From Sulfurimonas sp. (GTDB lineage: Bacteria > Campylobacterota > Campylobacteria > Campylobacterales > Sulfurimonadaceae): a stretch of DNA of 64,000 bases. The position numbers and the translations under genes were made by a program. The stretch covers positions 29,964-93,963 of the forward strand of contig JALUXP010000023.1 of NCBI GenBank assembly GCA_027013295.1, in the 5' to 3' direction. Below the pieces are notes generated by a model, which was given only the letters and a program-made list of their open reading frames with translations, ran no database searches and was not told the origin of the DNA. Each line of letters begins with the position of its first letter. Position 1 is the stretch's first letter. Shown in pieces: positions 9,189 through 17,868 of this stretch.

Positions 9189-9451
9189 TACCAATCCCAG
9201 CTAAAAGGATGAATGTAAAACAGATATATTGTACTGGAGTACAAGGCGAAAGTTCGCAGGAGCTACTAGTAGCTTCAAGAATTTTCAACGAAGTAATCTA
9301 GTGCAATATATCTGCCCTTCGGGTAAAAGATAAGTCATCATCTGACTGCGTTAGAGGATCTTGAAGCTACTAGTAGCTCCTTCAATCCTCTGCCTTGCAG
9401 CTAATAACTTATCTTTTATTTTACATTCATCCTTTTAGCTGGGATTGGTAT
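9188..9451. mobile_element. MITE-like element with perfect 33-bp terminal inverted repeats
   Basis: Positions 9188-9220 and 9419-9451 are exact reverse complements over 33 bp. Inside, 9221-9231 pairs with 9304-9314 (11 bp), 9324-9335 with 9407-9418 (12 bp), and 9259-9280 with 9359-9380 (22 bp exact). Each of the 22-mers also holds the palindrome AGCTACTAGTAGCT. No reading frame of note lies within. Size, terminal repeats and lack of coding capacity fit a non-autonomous transposon. If the outermost TA is a duplicated target, an IS630/Tc1-type transposase could be the parent. It fills almost the whole gap between pcm and thyX. No second copy is seen in the window. Confidence 0.75.
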
Positions 9452-9507
9452 AACAATCCCTTTAAGAAAAATAGGGTAAAATGATATAAACAAACTTAGG
9501 GTAAAGT

Positions 9508-10335
9508 ATGGAAAATATGTATGGAATTGAGTATAGCAGACCAAAAGTTGTCTTAGTTCAAGATACTGGGATTGGGGTGGCAGAGTCAGCAGCAAGGACA
9601 TGTTACGATAGTTTTTCCGCTAGTGAAAACGAGGCTATCAGGTCTATAGAAACTGAGTTACCCACTGCTGAGATATGTGATGAGATGAACAATATAGAAG
9701 AGTCTTCTCTTTTAGATGATCTTGCTTGGACATACTTCCACCACTCCATTTTAGAACATGCAAACCTCTCCTACCTCATCCGTGGGACATCAAGAGGTGT
9801 CCTCCAAGAACATGCTCGCCATCGCATTCAAGCCATCAGTGTAAGAAGTACACGATATACCATGAGTTCAGTCATCAATGCTTATGTTGCTGCCATGGGA
9901 GATAAAGAGTTCTTTATCCAAAGAGTGCTTGAGTTTGATATGTTTGTTACAACCAATGAGGCATACAACCGTATAGAGATAGGCTCTATGTTTGATAAGT
10001 TGGCATATCAAGAGCAGATGCAAGATGACTTCTACTCTATAGCAGTTGCAAAAAGTTCACTGCCGTTGTTGCAGGAGTATAGCTCTGATGCACAAGCTCT
10101 TTTTGATGCACTTCAAAAAGGAAAGAAAAAAAGAAATGTTGGGGATGCATTTAAGCACATCATTGGTGATAATGTCAAAGTCGATATGGTAGTAACCTTT
10201 AATCTTAGAAGTTTGAAAAACTATTTTACCCTTCGAGATAGTGGTGCAGCCTATTTTCAGATACGCTGGTTGGCGGAGGAGATGAAGCGTGTCACTCCGA
10301 AAAAATATCTTGATCTGATCATCAAGCAAAAGTAG
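9508..10335 (+). CDS. thyX: Flavin-dependent thymidylate synthase
   Basis: A 275-aa ThyX. The family signature, RHR followed by seven residues and Ser, is present as RHRIQAISVRSTRYT near residues 107-121. HHSILEHANLSY upstream and RSLKNYFTLR plus AAYFQIRWLAEEM near the end are further ThyX landmarks. It makes dTMP from dUMP using FAD and NADPH with methylenetetrahydrofolate as carbon donor, replacing ThyA. ThyX is usual in Campylobacterota. The gene lies directly after the MITE-like element, which separates it from pcm, so it must have its own promoter; the stretch 9452-9507 is AT-rich. Confidence 0.95.
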   Translation: MENMYGIEYSRPKVVLVQDTGIGVAESAARTCYDSFSASENEAIRSIETELPTAEICDEMNNIEESSLLDDLAWTYFHHSILEHANLSYLIRGTSRGVLQEHARHRIQAISVRSTRYTMSSVINAYVAAMGDKEFFIQRVLEFDMFVTTNEAYNRIEIGSMFDKLAYQEQMQDDFYSIAVAKSSLPLLQEYSSDAQALFDALQKGKKKRNVGDAFKHIIGDNVKVDMVVTFNLRSLKNYFTLRDSGAAYFQIRWLAEEMKRVTPKKYLDLIIKQK

Positions 10336-10343
10336 GTTTTGTT

Positions 10344-10577
10344 ATGAAAAAACCAATATTATATATCACTTTAAGTTTGATTGCGGTTCTATTTACAGCT
10401 TGTACTAATTTTACTTTAAATACTGCGATGTGTGAACAAATTGCATTGGATCCTCTTGCAACAATGCCAGAAGAGTGTAGAATTTACAATGAAGATGAAG
10501 CACAAAAGTCATTTGACAATACTCAAAACAAAAATATGGAGTCCAATGAGAGCATCGAATTTCATAACGAGAATTAG
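10344..10577 (+). CDS. Small lipoprotein of unknown function
   Basis: A 77-aa protein with a lipoprotein signal: MKK, a hydrophobic stretch and the lipobox FTAC with Cys20. The mature part is polar and acidic, with two more cysteines (AMCEQ and EECRIY) and an Asn/Glu-rich tail. It lies 8 bp after thyX, and its stop is directly followed by the start of the diguanylate cyclase gene, so the three are likely co-transcribed. No family recognised. Confidence 0.7.
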   Translation: MKKPILYITLSLIAVLFTACTNFTLNTAMCEQIALDPLATMPEECRIYNEDEAQKSFDNTQNKNMESNESIEFHNEN

Positions 10578-11741
10578 ATGAACTCTTTAAAGCTTATAGC
10601 CTTAAATTTTACTATCCCTATTGTGGTAGGTGTATTTTTTTTCCTTTTAAATATCTATCAAACATATTTATCGGATTATATTCTTTCTATTGTACCTTTT
10701 TTATTTTACCTTTTGGCGACTATTGTTTTAGTGGTCTCTTGGCACTTCAATCGAACAAAATTTATTTTTGCAATTTTGCCACTCATCCTTTTTTATGCAA
10801 GTTTTTCTTTTTTACCGCAAGACAAAAGTAGAGTTGTTTTTGAGTTGTTTAGTTTTATTTATCCAGTGCATCTTCTCATTTTTTTACTTTTTAAAGAGCG
10901 AGGACTTTTCACTCTTTGGGGTTATTTGAAGATTTTATTGTTTTTAACGGAAGTGGGTATAGTGGCTTGGTTTGTAGAGTTTCCAAATCAACTCCTTGCA
11001 GAGATATTGGGTGCAAAGATTTTTGCTTTTAACCTTGTCCCACTTTCAGACATCTCTTTCGTGACTGGGGTTGTGGTACTCCTTGTGATGCTCTTGTTAG
11101 TTTTATTTGGGCATCTGCTTATCTATTATGCATCTTATGTGGTGATACTCATCTCCTTTTACCTTGGTTTTTACTTCGTGAAGTATCCTCATGCCCTAGA
11201 GCATAGTTTCATAGCCATAGAGCTTATTGTCCTTATCCTCTTAGTGAGGGAGGCATATAGACTTGCATACTTTGATGAGTTAACCTCTCTACCAGGGAGA
11301 CGCGCCCTCATAGAAGATATGGCAAAACTAGGTCGTAAATACTCCCTTGCAATGGTTGACATAGACTTTTTCAAAAAGTTTAACGATACCTATGGACACG
11401 ATACAGGTGATGAGGTTTTAAAAATGGTAGCTACAAAGTTAGCCGAAGTGGGTGGTGGAAAAGCTTATAGATATGGGGGAGAAGAGTTTACCATTTTGTT
11501 CCCCTCTCGAGAGCTTGATGAATCTTATATATTTGCAGATATTCTGCGAGAAAATATTGCAACTTCACCTTTCATAGTGCGAGGTAAAAAGGCAAACAAA
11601 AAGATTTTCATCAATATATCTGTGGGAATTGTACAAAGTAGTTCTAAAGATAATGACCCTTTTGATGCAATGAAGAGAGCCGATAAAGCTCTCTACAAAG
11701 CAAAAGAATCAGGACGAAATAAGGTAGTCAAAGCGAAATAG
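10578..11741 (+). CDS. Membrane-bound diguanylate cyclase (GGDEF domain)
   Basis: A 387-aa protein. Residues 1-225 are strongly hydrophobic with roughly seven to eight membrane segments and no recognised sensory fold. Residues ~228-385 are a GGDEF domain: DELTSLPGRRAL, then MVDIDFFKKFNDTYGHDTGDEVL and the active-site loop RYGGEEF near residue 300. GGEEF is a fully active variant, so cyclic-di-GMP synthesis is likely. The RxxD inhibitory site that usually precedes the loop by five residues is absent, so product inhibition by that route is not expected. The signal sensed by the membrane part is unknown. Confidence 0.92.
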   Translation: MNSLKLIALNFTIPIVVGVFFFLLNIYQTYLSDYILSIVPFLFYLLATIVLVVSWHFNRTKFIFAILPLILFYASFSFLPQDKSRVVFELFSFIYPVHLLIFLLFKERGLFTLWGYLKILLFLTEVGIVAWFVEFPNQLLAEILGAKIFAFNLVPLSDISFVTGVVVLLVMLLLVLFGHLLIYYASYVVILISFYLGFYFVKYPHALEHSFIAIELIVLILLVREAYRLAYFDELTSLPGRRALIEDMAKLGRKYSLAMVDIDFFKKFNDTYGHDTGDEVLKMVATKLAEVGGGKAYRYGGEEFTILFPSRELDESYIFADILRENIATSPFIVRGKKANKKIFINISVGIVQSSSKDNDPFDAMKRADKALYKAKESGRNKVVKAK

Positions 11742-11772
11742 GTTATAATTTCAAAAAATAAAGGAATATTAA

Positions 11773-12282
11773 ATGTGTGAATTATGTTCAAGCGATGAAG
11801 AATTAAGTAGTTTTGTAGTGAGTGGCAGGGATGATGCAGAGGTAACTTTGTGTGTAACTTGTAAAACACAGATAGAGAGTGGGGAGTTAGATGAGACACA
11901 TTTTAACTGTTTAAATGATGCTATGTGGAGTGAATCTCCAGCTGTAAAAGTGCTGACATTTAGACTACTCAATAAACTAGGTCGTCAAGACTTAGTCGAT
12001 ATGATCTATCTTGAAGAAGATGAAAGAGCATGGGCAGAATCAGGACTAGATGATGATGCAGAGGATGTTTTAGTCTATAAAGATGCAAATGGTGTAACTC
12101 TAAGTGTAGGAGATACAGTAGTTATCACAAAAGATTTAGATGTAAAAGGGACTACCTTTGTTGCAAAACGGGGAACTGCAGTTCGCAACATCGCTCTTGT
12201 TCACGGGAATGCAGACCTTATCGAAGGGCGTGTTAACGGAGTTAAAATTCAGATTTTAACGAAGTTTTTGAAAAAGTCGTAA
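11773..12282 (+). CDS. PhnA/YjdM-family protein with zinc-ribbon-like N-terminus
   Basis: A 169-aa protein. The last ~70 residues match the PhnA (YjdM) domain: VYKDANGVTLSVGDTVVITKDL, GTTFVAKRGTAVRNI and the ending VKIQILTKFLKKS. The N-terminus has a CxxC pair (CELC at 2-5) and a second (CVTC near 34-37), fitting a zinc ribbon. Despite the historical name, this family is not a phosphonoacetate hydrolase and its role is unclear. A TATAAT at 11744-11749 gives a likely promoter of its own. Confidence 0.85.
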   Translation: MCELCSSDEELSSFVVSGRDDAEVTLCVTCKTQIESGELDETHFNCLNDAMWSESPAVKVLTFRLLNKLGRQDLVDMIYLEEDERAWAESGLDDDAEDVLVYKDANGVTLSVGDTVVITKDLDVKGTTFVAKRGTAVRNIALVHGNADLIEGRVNGVKIQILTKFLKKS

Positions 12283-12296
12283 GGTCAATTATAATA

Positions 12297-15200
12297 ATGA
12301 TTAATAAAGGAAATTTTAAGCAAGTATTATTGAAGTTGGGGTTTACACTTACAAATGATAGTTATACTAAAAAATTTTCTGAATTTAATACTGAGCTAAA
12401 AGTTGATTTTGAAAAACAAGAACTTATTTACCCTGAAAAAGATGGTTTCACAGTCAACGAAAGACAGACTTGTAACTTTAAACAGGCTGAAAATTTTGTA
12501 GTCTTTGAGTGTGTAGATAGGCTCCTCTCCCAAAAATACAATCCAAAACACATAGAATTAGAACCAAAGTGGCAAGTAGGACATGGGGCAAGTGGTGGCC
12601 GTGCAGATATTCTCATAAAAGACAATGATGAAAATGCACTTCTCATTATAGAGTGTAAAACAGCAGGTGCAGAGTTTACAAAAGCATGGAACACTACACA
12701 GGTAAAACCTACACAACTCTTCTCTTATGTCCAACAAACACGAAGCACGAAGTTTATAGCACTTTATGCAAGTGACTTTGTAGATGAGAAAGTAAAAGCA
12801 GACTACTATCTTATCAATGTATCAGACAATAAAAAACTCCTAGAGAGTGATAAAAGTCTCAAAAGCTATGCAGATGCAAATACAGTAGATGAGATTTATG
12901 CTGTTTGGGTAGATACCTATAAAAAAGATTATGCGACTATAGGGCTTTTTGAAGATACACGAGCTTATGAGATAGGAAAAGAGAAGTACTCAGTTGATGA
13001 TTTAAAACAAGTAAGTTCAAGAGATATTCAAGGGAAGTATCATGAGTTTGCAACGATTATGCGTCAGCATAATGTCAGTGGTCGTGAAAATGCTTTTGAT
13101 AAACTTGTCAATCTTTTTCTCTGCAAGGTTGTAGATGAAGCAAACAACCCTCAAGAGTTAAAGTTTTTTTGGAAGGGTGTCGCTTATGATGACCCTTTTT
13201 CTATGCAAGATAGACTCAACCACCTCTACAAAATAGGGATGAAAAAGTTTTTAGGTGAAGATATAACCTACATAGAGAACTCTCAGATAGACTCTGCCTT
13301 TAGTGTCTTTGCAGATAAGCCAAATATGACAAAAGAGATCATAGAGGGCTTTTTTAAAGAGCTGAAGTTTTTCACTAACAATGACTTCTCTTTTATAGAT
13401 GTTCACAACGAACCACTTTTTCATCAAAACTTTGAAGTACTTCTCAAAATACTCAAAATGCTTCAAGATATAAAACTCACAGGAGCAGATGAGGAGCATC
13501 AGTTCTTAGGTGATATGTTTGAGGGCTTTTTAGATAATGGCATTAAACAGAGTGAGGGGCAGTTTTTTACTCCTATGCCGATAGTCAAGTTTATAGCAAA
13601 CTCTCTTCCACTAGAGAGCATCCAAAAAAAGCAAGATAATCCAAAAGCGATAGATTACGCTTGTGGTGCAGGGCATTTTTTAAATGAAGTAGCAAACCAT
13701 TTTCCTAAAGAGTACCATAAAAATATCTATGGAATAGAGAAAGAGTATAGACTCTCTAAAGTAGCAAAAGTGAGCTCTTTTATGTATGGGCAAGATGATA
13801 TTAACATCATCTATGCTGATGCACTCTCCTCTCAAAGCAAAGTGCAAAACGATAGCTTTTCAGTTTTGGTCGCAAACCCACCCTACAGTGTCAAAGGTTT
13901 TTTAGAGACACTTGATGAGGGAGATAGAGATGCGTTTGAGTTGCTCAAGAGCATAGAAGCCAAAAGCTACACAGCAAACAACTCCATAGAGTGCTTTTTC
14001 ATAGAGCGTGCAAAGCAGTTACTCCAAAAAGATGGAGTAGCAGGCATCATCCTCCCAAGTTCCATACTCTCAAAGGGAACACAAAACATAGCAACAAACA
14101 AGAGCAATATCTATGTAAAAACAAGAGAGATACTTTTTAAGTATTTTGACATCATAGCCATAGCTGAGTTTGGCAGTGGGACATTTGGAAAAACAGGGAC
14201 AAATACAGTCACACTCTTTTTACAACGCCGCCCAAATAACCCAGATATGCAAAAGCATCTTGAGTATATGCTAAAGAGTTGGTTTAGTGGGGACTTCACA
14301 ACCAATGAGATGTTTAAAGATAAAGATCTACTTCAAGAGTATGTAAAACACATAGAGGTAGATTTAGCAGATTATAAGTCACTTTTAGAGGGGAAGCCAA
14401 ACGAAAATCTTCTTAAAAACGAGATGTTTGTAGAGTACGCTGAAGAGTTCTTAAAACTCACAGAGACAAAAAATCGTAAAAAACAAAAAACTTATAAAGC
14501 CCTAAGTGCAGACAAACGCCAAGAGATAGAGCATAATGAGCTAGTCAAATATATGCAACTTATAGAAGAAGATAAATTCTACTACTTCTCTTTAGCATTT
14601 CTCAACAAAAAAGAGGTACTCATAGTGAAAGCACCCTCTGATGGTGCAAAAAACAAGAAGTTTTTAGGCTATGAGTGGAGTGGTAGAAAGGGTGATGAGG
14701 GTATAAAGTACATCACAAGCAGTGCTACAAAAGCAGAAAAGCAAGAGGACAGCGAGAGTGAGACACTAGAAAACATCTTAAACCTCAGTAGTATCCAAAC
14801 ACCACTCTATAATCCAAATGATAGAGAGGATGAGAGTAAGATAAACTCACTCATATCTAAAAATTTCTCTGATGAGGTTGTAGAAATACCAGAGCATTTA
14901 AGTGAGTTTGTGAATAAGGCTCGGCTTGTGGATATGCTAGACTTCTCTAGGGGTGAGTTTGGCAAATACATTAATACAAGTCCAAAAAGAAATATTACAC
15001 TTAATAGTCGGTGGAAATTTGTAAAATTGATGAATGAATGTGATGTTAGAGATGGTACACATGAGAGTCCAAAATTTTATGAGCAAGGCTATCCTTTAAT
15101 CACATCAAAAAATCTAGTTGAAGGAAGAATTGATTTTAGTGATATAAAATATATTTCAAAAGAAGACTATCTATCATTTAATAAACGCTCAAAAGTTGAG

Positions 15201-16100
15201 GAAGGAGATGTCTTATTCGCAATGATTGGAACTGTTGGAAATCCAGTTATAGTAAAGACAGATGTAGAAATTGCAATTAAAAATGTTGCATTATTCAAAG
15301 AGATACAAGGGACAAAACTACTTAATAGTTATTTAACATTACTTTTAGATTATGAAATTGTCAAAGTACAATTAGAATCTGAACAAAGAGGTTCAAATAG
15401 AAAATTTGTGTCACTAACAATTTTGCGTAACTTACAAATCCCCCTCCCACCCCTAAACATCCAAGAAAAGATAGTAAAAGAGTGTGAAGTTGTAGATAGG
15501 GATGTGCAAAAAGCAGAGAGTGAGATAGAAAAATCAAAAGAGAGTATAGAAACACTCTTTAAAGAAACACTCTCTAAGGCAACACAGAGTTTTAAACTTA
15601 GTGATGCAAACAGTTTTAGTGTCTCTATAGGAAAACGCATACTCAAAAATGAGTTTACACAAAATGAAGATGATATACCTGTCTATAGTGCAAATGTCTT
15701 TGATCCATTTGGGACTATAAACAAAGATTTACTCAAAGACTTTAGTATTCCATCAGTTTTATGGGGCATAGATGGGGATTGGATGGTAAACTACTTAGAA
15801 AAAGAGCAACCATTCTATCCAACTGACCATTGTGGTGTTTTGAGAGTAAAAACTGATGAAGTACATCCTAGATATTTAACATGGGTACTCAAACAAGAGG
15901 GCGAAAAAGTCCGTTTTTCAAGAACACATAGAGCCTCAATAGATAGAATAAAAGGCATAACAGTAAATGCTCCATCAAAGAAAGAGCAGGAAACTTTAGT
16001 AAAAGAAGTCCAAAAACTAGAAGAAAAGATAGCAACAGCTCAAAAAACACTAGAGAGTTCAAGTGAGAAAAAACAGGCTATTTTAAAGAAATATTTGTGA
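12297..16100 (+). CDS. Single-chain restriction-modification-specificity protein (Type IIG-like fusion)
   Basis: A 1267-aa fusion. The N-terminal nuclease region resembles HsdR-N, with the PD-(D/E)xK-type residues Asp104 (GGRADILI) and Glu119-x-Lys121 (IIECKTAG). An HsdM-like N6-adenine methyltransferase follows, with SEGQFFTP, SAM motif I as DYACGAGHFL (~453-462) and catalytic NPPYS (~528). The C-terminus carries two HsdS-like target-recognition domains (~895-1050 and ~1100-1240), each followed by a helical coiled-coil spacer. No helicase domain is present, so it is not a Type I translocase; it should cut near an asymmetric or bipartite site and methylate the same site. It stands between phnA-like and a dinD remnant. 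A TATAAT lies immediately before the start codon. Confidence 0.88.
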   Translation: MINKGNFKQVLLKLGFTLTNDSYTKKFSEFNTELKVDFEKQELIYPEKDGFTVNERQTCNFKQAENFVVFECVDRLLSQKYNPKHIELEPKWQVGHGASGGRADILIKDNDENALLIIECKTAGAEFTKAWNTTQVKPTQLFSYVQQTRSTKFIALYASDFVDEKVKADYYLINVSDNKKLLESDKSLKSYADANTVDEIYAVWVDTYKKDYATIGLFEDTRAYEIGKEKYSVDDLKQVSSRDIQGKYHEFATIMRQHNVSGRENAFDKLVNLFLCKVVDEANNPQELKFFWKGVAYDDPFSMQDRLNHLYKIGMKKFLGEDITYIENSQIDSAFSVFADKPNMTKEIIEGFFKELKFFTNNDFSFIDVHNEPLFHQNFEVLLKILKMLQDIKLTGADEEHQFLGDMFEGFLDNGIKQSEGQFFTPMPIVKFIANSLPLESIQKKQDNPKAIDYACGAGHFLNEVANHFPKEYHKNIYGIEKEYRLSKVAKVSSFMYGQDDINIIYADALSSQSKVQNDSFSVLVANPPYSVKGFLETLDEGDRDAFELLKSIEAKSYTANNSIECFFIERAKQLLQKDGVAGIILPSSILSKGTQNIATNKSNIYVKTREILFKYFDIIAIAEFGSGTFGKTGTNTVTLFLQRRPNNPDMQKHLEYMLKSWFSGDFTTNEMFKDKDLLQEYVKHIEVDLADYKSLLEGKPNENLLKNEMFVEYAEEFLKLTETKNRKKQKTYKALSADKRQEIEHNELVKYMQLIEEDKFYYFSLAFLNKKEVLIVKAPSDGAKNKKFLGYEWSGRKGDEGIKYITSSATKAEKQEDSESETLENILNLSSIQTPLYNPNDREDESKINSLISKNFSDEVVEIPEHLSEFVNKARLVDMLDFSRGEFGKYINTSPKRNITLNSRWKFVKLMNECDVRDGTHESPKFYEQGYPLITSKNLVEGRIDFSDIKYISKEDYLSFNKRSKVEEGDVLFAMIGTVGNPVIVKTDVEIAIKNVALFKEIQGTKLLNSYLTLLLDYEIVKVQLESEQRGSNRKFVSLTILRNLQIPLPPLNIQEKIVKECEVVDRDVQKAESEIEKSKESIETLFKETLSKATQSFKLSDANSFSVSIGKRILKNEFTQNEDDIPVYSANVFDPFGTINKDLLKDFSIPSVLWGIDGDWMVNYLEKEQPFYPTDHCGVLRVKTDEVHPRYLTWVLKQEGEKVRFSRTHRASIDRIKGITVNAPSKKEQETLVKEVQKLEEKIATAQKTLESSSEKKQAILKKYL

Positions 16101-16172
16101 AATATTGCAATATGACATATTTTGATACTCAAGTTTATTTTTTCTGTATAATTGAGGAAAAAGGTTAATTTT

Positions 16173-16445
16173 ATGACTAAAAATGTACTTTTAAAAGCAA
16201 AGGATTTTGCAACGGAGATAACTATTCATAATGCAAGAGAAAATATGATGAGTACACAACATCAAATATCTCAAGAGCATATTACAAACAACAAGGCAGT
16301 AAGAAGTACACTTATATCTCGTGGAATTACACCAGAAAATCTTCCTCCTGAGGTTGATGTAAAAAAAGTTGAGAGAAAGATAAACTCCGATGAAAAGAAA
16401 GTATTGAAAAATATAAAAACTTTAAATAAAGATGATAATAGATGA
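16173..16445 (+). CDS. Free-standing C-terminal segment of DinD (DNA-damage-inducible protein D)
   Basis: A 90-aa product from ATG 16173, which has AGGAAAAAGG just upstream (a TTG at 16152 would give 97 aa). It matches the end of DinD: AKDFATEITIHN, SQEHITNNKAVRSTL, RGITPENLPPEVDVKKVERK. Full DinD is about 280 aa and begins with a BRO-N-like domain that is absent here. The preceding 70 bases hold no remnant of it. It is therefore either a decayed gene fragment next to the restriction gene or a retained small protein; the clean start and the ATGA overlap with dgt favour continued translation. DinD antagonises RecA filaments in E. coli; whether this piece does anything is unknown. Confidence 0.7.
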   Translation: MTKNVLLKAKDFATEITIHNARENMMSTQHQISQEHITNNKAVRSTLISRGITPENLPPEVDVKKVERKINSDEKKVLKNIKTLNKDDNR

Positions 16446-17542
16446 AAGCAAATGATAGATTTCACGAGATAGATAAAGATTTTCGTAACCCCTATGCTCG
16501 TGATAGAGATAGGGTGATCCACTCTGGTAGTTTTAGAAAGTTAGAGTACAAAACTCAAGTTTTTTTAAATCATGAGGGGGATTTTTTTCGTACCCGTCTC
16601 ACTCACTCTATTGAGGTCTCGCAGATTGCTCGTTCTATCACTTCTCATTTTGGACTCAACGAGTCTTTAGCGGAAGCTATAGCTCTCTCTCATGACTTAG
16701 GACATACACCTTTTGGTCATGTGGGAGGCGATACCTTAGATACCTGTTTAAAAAAAGATGGGTTTAAAAATGGTTTTGAACACAACTTTCAGTCCTTCCG
16801 TGTAGTCTCTTCTTTAGAAAAACGCTATAATGGTTTTGATGGACTTAACCTTACTTTTGCAACCCTAGAGGGGATCTTAAAGCACTCATATCCTTACAAA
16901 AAAAGTTTTCTTCCCCCTAGCATCCATGAACAATTTAATCTCGATACCCACCCCTCCATCGAGGCGATGATAGTAGATAGAGCCGACGAGATAGCCTATA
17001 TGTCTCACGATATTGATGATGGGGTTAACTCTGGTTTTATCCGTTTTGAAGATCTCAAGAGTAGTGAATTAGCACGAGAAATCCTCCAAAAGGTAGAAGA
17101 AGAAGGGATTACTGAAGAAAATTCTGAGATGTTTCGCTATCGTTTTAGTTCCCACCTCATCAATCATCTTGTATATTCACTTTTAGAGTATTCACAAGGC
17201 AAGTTTGATGCAAAAGAGATATACTGTGCATCTATAGATGCACAAGAAAATTTACCCATTGGTTTCGAGCCAAGTTTAGAAACGAAAATAAAAAAACTCA
17301 AAAAGTTATTGTTTGAAAAACTTTATCAACATAAAAATATAACACGAAGAATGTATGCTGGAAAAAAGGCAGTAGAGGGCATCTACAAGGGCTTAATGGA
17401 TGAGGATAAAATGCTTCCAAAATTTTACTACGAGCAGTTAAGTAAAAGAGCAAAACATAGGGTTGTAGCAGATTATATTGCTAGTATGAGCGATAGATAT
17501 GCTCTGAGTTTTTACAATGAGATGTATGGAAAACTTAAATAG
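16442..17542 (+). CDS. dgt: dGTP triphosphohydrolase (HD-domain dNTPase)
   Basis: A 366-aa HD-superfamily dNTP triphosphohydrolase. Metal ligands are visible: His55 in TRLTHSIEV, His84-Asp85 in LSHDLGHTPFGH, and a later Asp in VDRADEIAYMSHDIDD. RDRDRVIHSGSFRKL at the start is typical of the family. It hydrolyses dGTP, possibly other dNTPs, to deoxynucleoside and triphosphate. Its ATG overlaps the stop of the dinD remnant (ATGA), so translation is coupled. dGTPases can restrict phage replication, but homologues of this length are common housekeeping genes, so the neighbouring restriction gene is not proof of a defence role. Confidence 0.92.
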   Translation: MKANDRFHEIDKDFRNPYARDRDRVIHSGSFRKLEYKTQVFLNHEGDFFRTRLTHSIEVSQIARSITSHFGLNESLAEAIALSHDLGHTPFGHVGGDTLDTCLKKDGFKNGFEHNFQSFRVVSSLEKRYNGFDGLNLTFATLEGILKHSYPYKKSFLPPSIHEQFNLDTHPSIEAMIVDRADEIAYMSHDIDDGVNSGFIRFEDLKSSELAREILQKVEEEGITEENSEMFRYRFSSHLINHLVYSLLEYSQGKFDAKEIYCASIDAQENLPIGFEPSLETKIKKLKKLLFEKLYQHKNITRRMYAGKKAVEGIYKGLMDEDKMLPKFYYEQLSKRAKHRVVADYIASMSDRYALSFYNEMYGKLK

Positions 17543-17569
17543 ATAGAAGTTTGATTGGAGGAGGAAGAT

Positions 17570-17585
17570 TTAGCCCGAAGGCTAA
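17570..17585 (-). terminator. Hairpin terminator with UUCG tetraloop after rpsU
   Basis: TTAGCC and GGCTAA form a 6-bp stem. Read on the minus strand the loop is TTCG closed by C-G, the very stable UUCG tetraloop. It begins 4 bases after the rpsU stop. The downstream T-run is poor, so strength is uncertain; it may also end dgt transcripts from the other side. Confidence 0.6.
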
Positions 17586-17588
17586 TTC

Positions 17589-17801
17589 TTATAGGCGTGA
17601 TTCGTAGCGTCTCATCATATAAAGACGCTTAAGCATTTTCTTACGAGAAGCTATTTTGAATTTCTTACGCTTTTCTGTTTCAGTTTCGTGGAAACGGCGA
17701 GCACGAGCTTCAGTAACGATTAAGTTACGGTCAGTCTGCTTCTTGAAACGGCGGTAAGAAGCATCAAAATTATCATCTGAACGAAGTACTATTCCTGGCA
17801 T
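17589..17801 (-). CDS. rpsU: 30S ribosomal protein S21
   Basis: A 70-aa basic protein of normal length for bacterial S21. [21 protein letters not shown] at the N-terminus followed by [12 protein letters not shown] near the end are characteristic. S21 is a late-assembling small-subunit protein near the anti-Shine-Dalgarno end of 16S rRNA and assists initiation. It is a single gene with an UUCG-type hairpin after its stop; the DUF6488-like gene lies upstream on the same strand after 67 bp. Confidence 0.96.
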   Translation of the reverse strand: MPGIVLRSDDNFDASYRRFKKQTDRNLIVTEARARRFHETETEKRKKFKIASRKKMLKRLYMMRRYESRL

Positions 17802-17868
17802 ATCACATCACCCACTTTCTTTTAATATTAATACCCGAGAGTATTTGAACTCGCATTATAGCCAAATT

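Noticed and set aside
9188-9451. Integron attC site or CRISPR-like array
   Set aside because: The exact 33-bp terminal inverted repeats and lack of the attC core pair or of direct repeats with spacers fit a MITE far better.
12297-17542. A defence island of restriction enzyme, DinD and dGTPase acting together
   Set aside because: dgt homologues of this size are common housekeeping genes and rpsU follows at once; only the restriction gene is a clear defence gene. The link is noted but not claimed.
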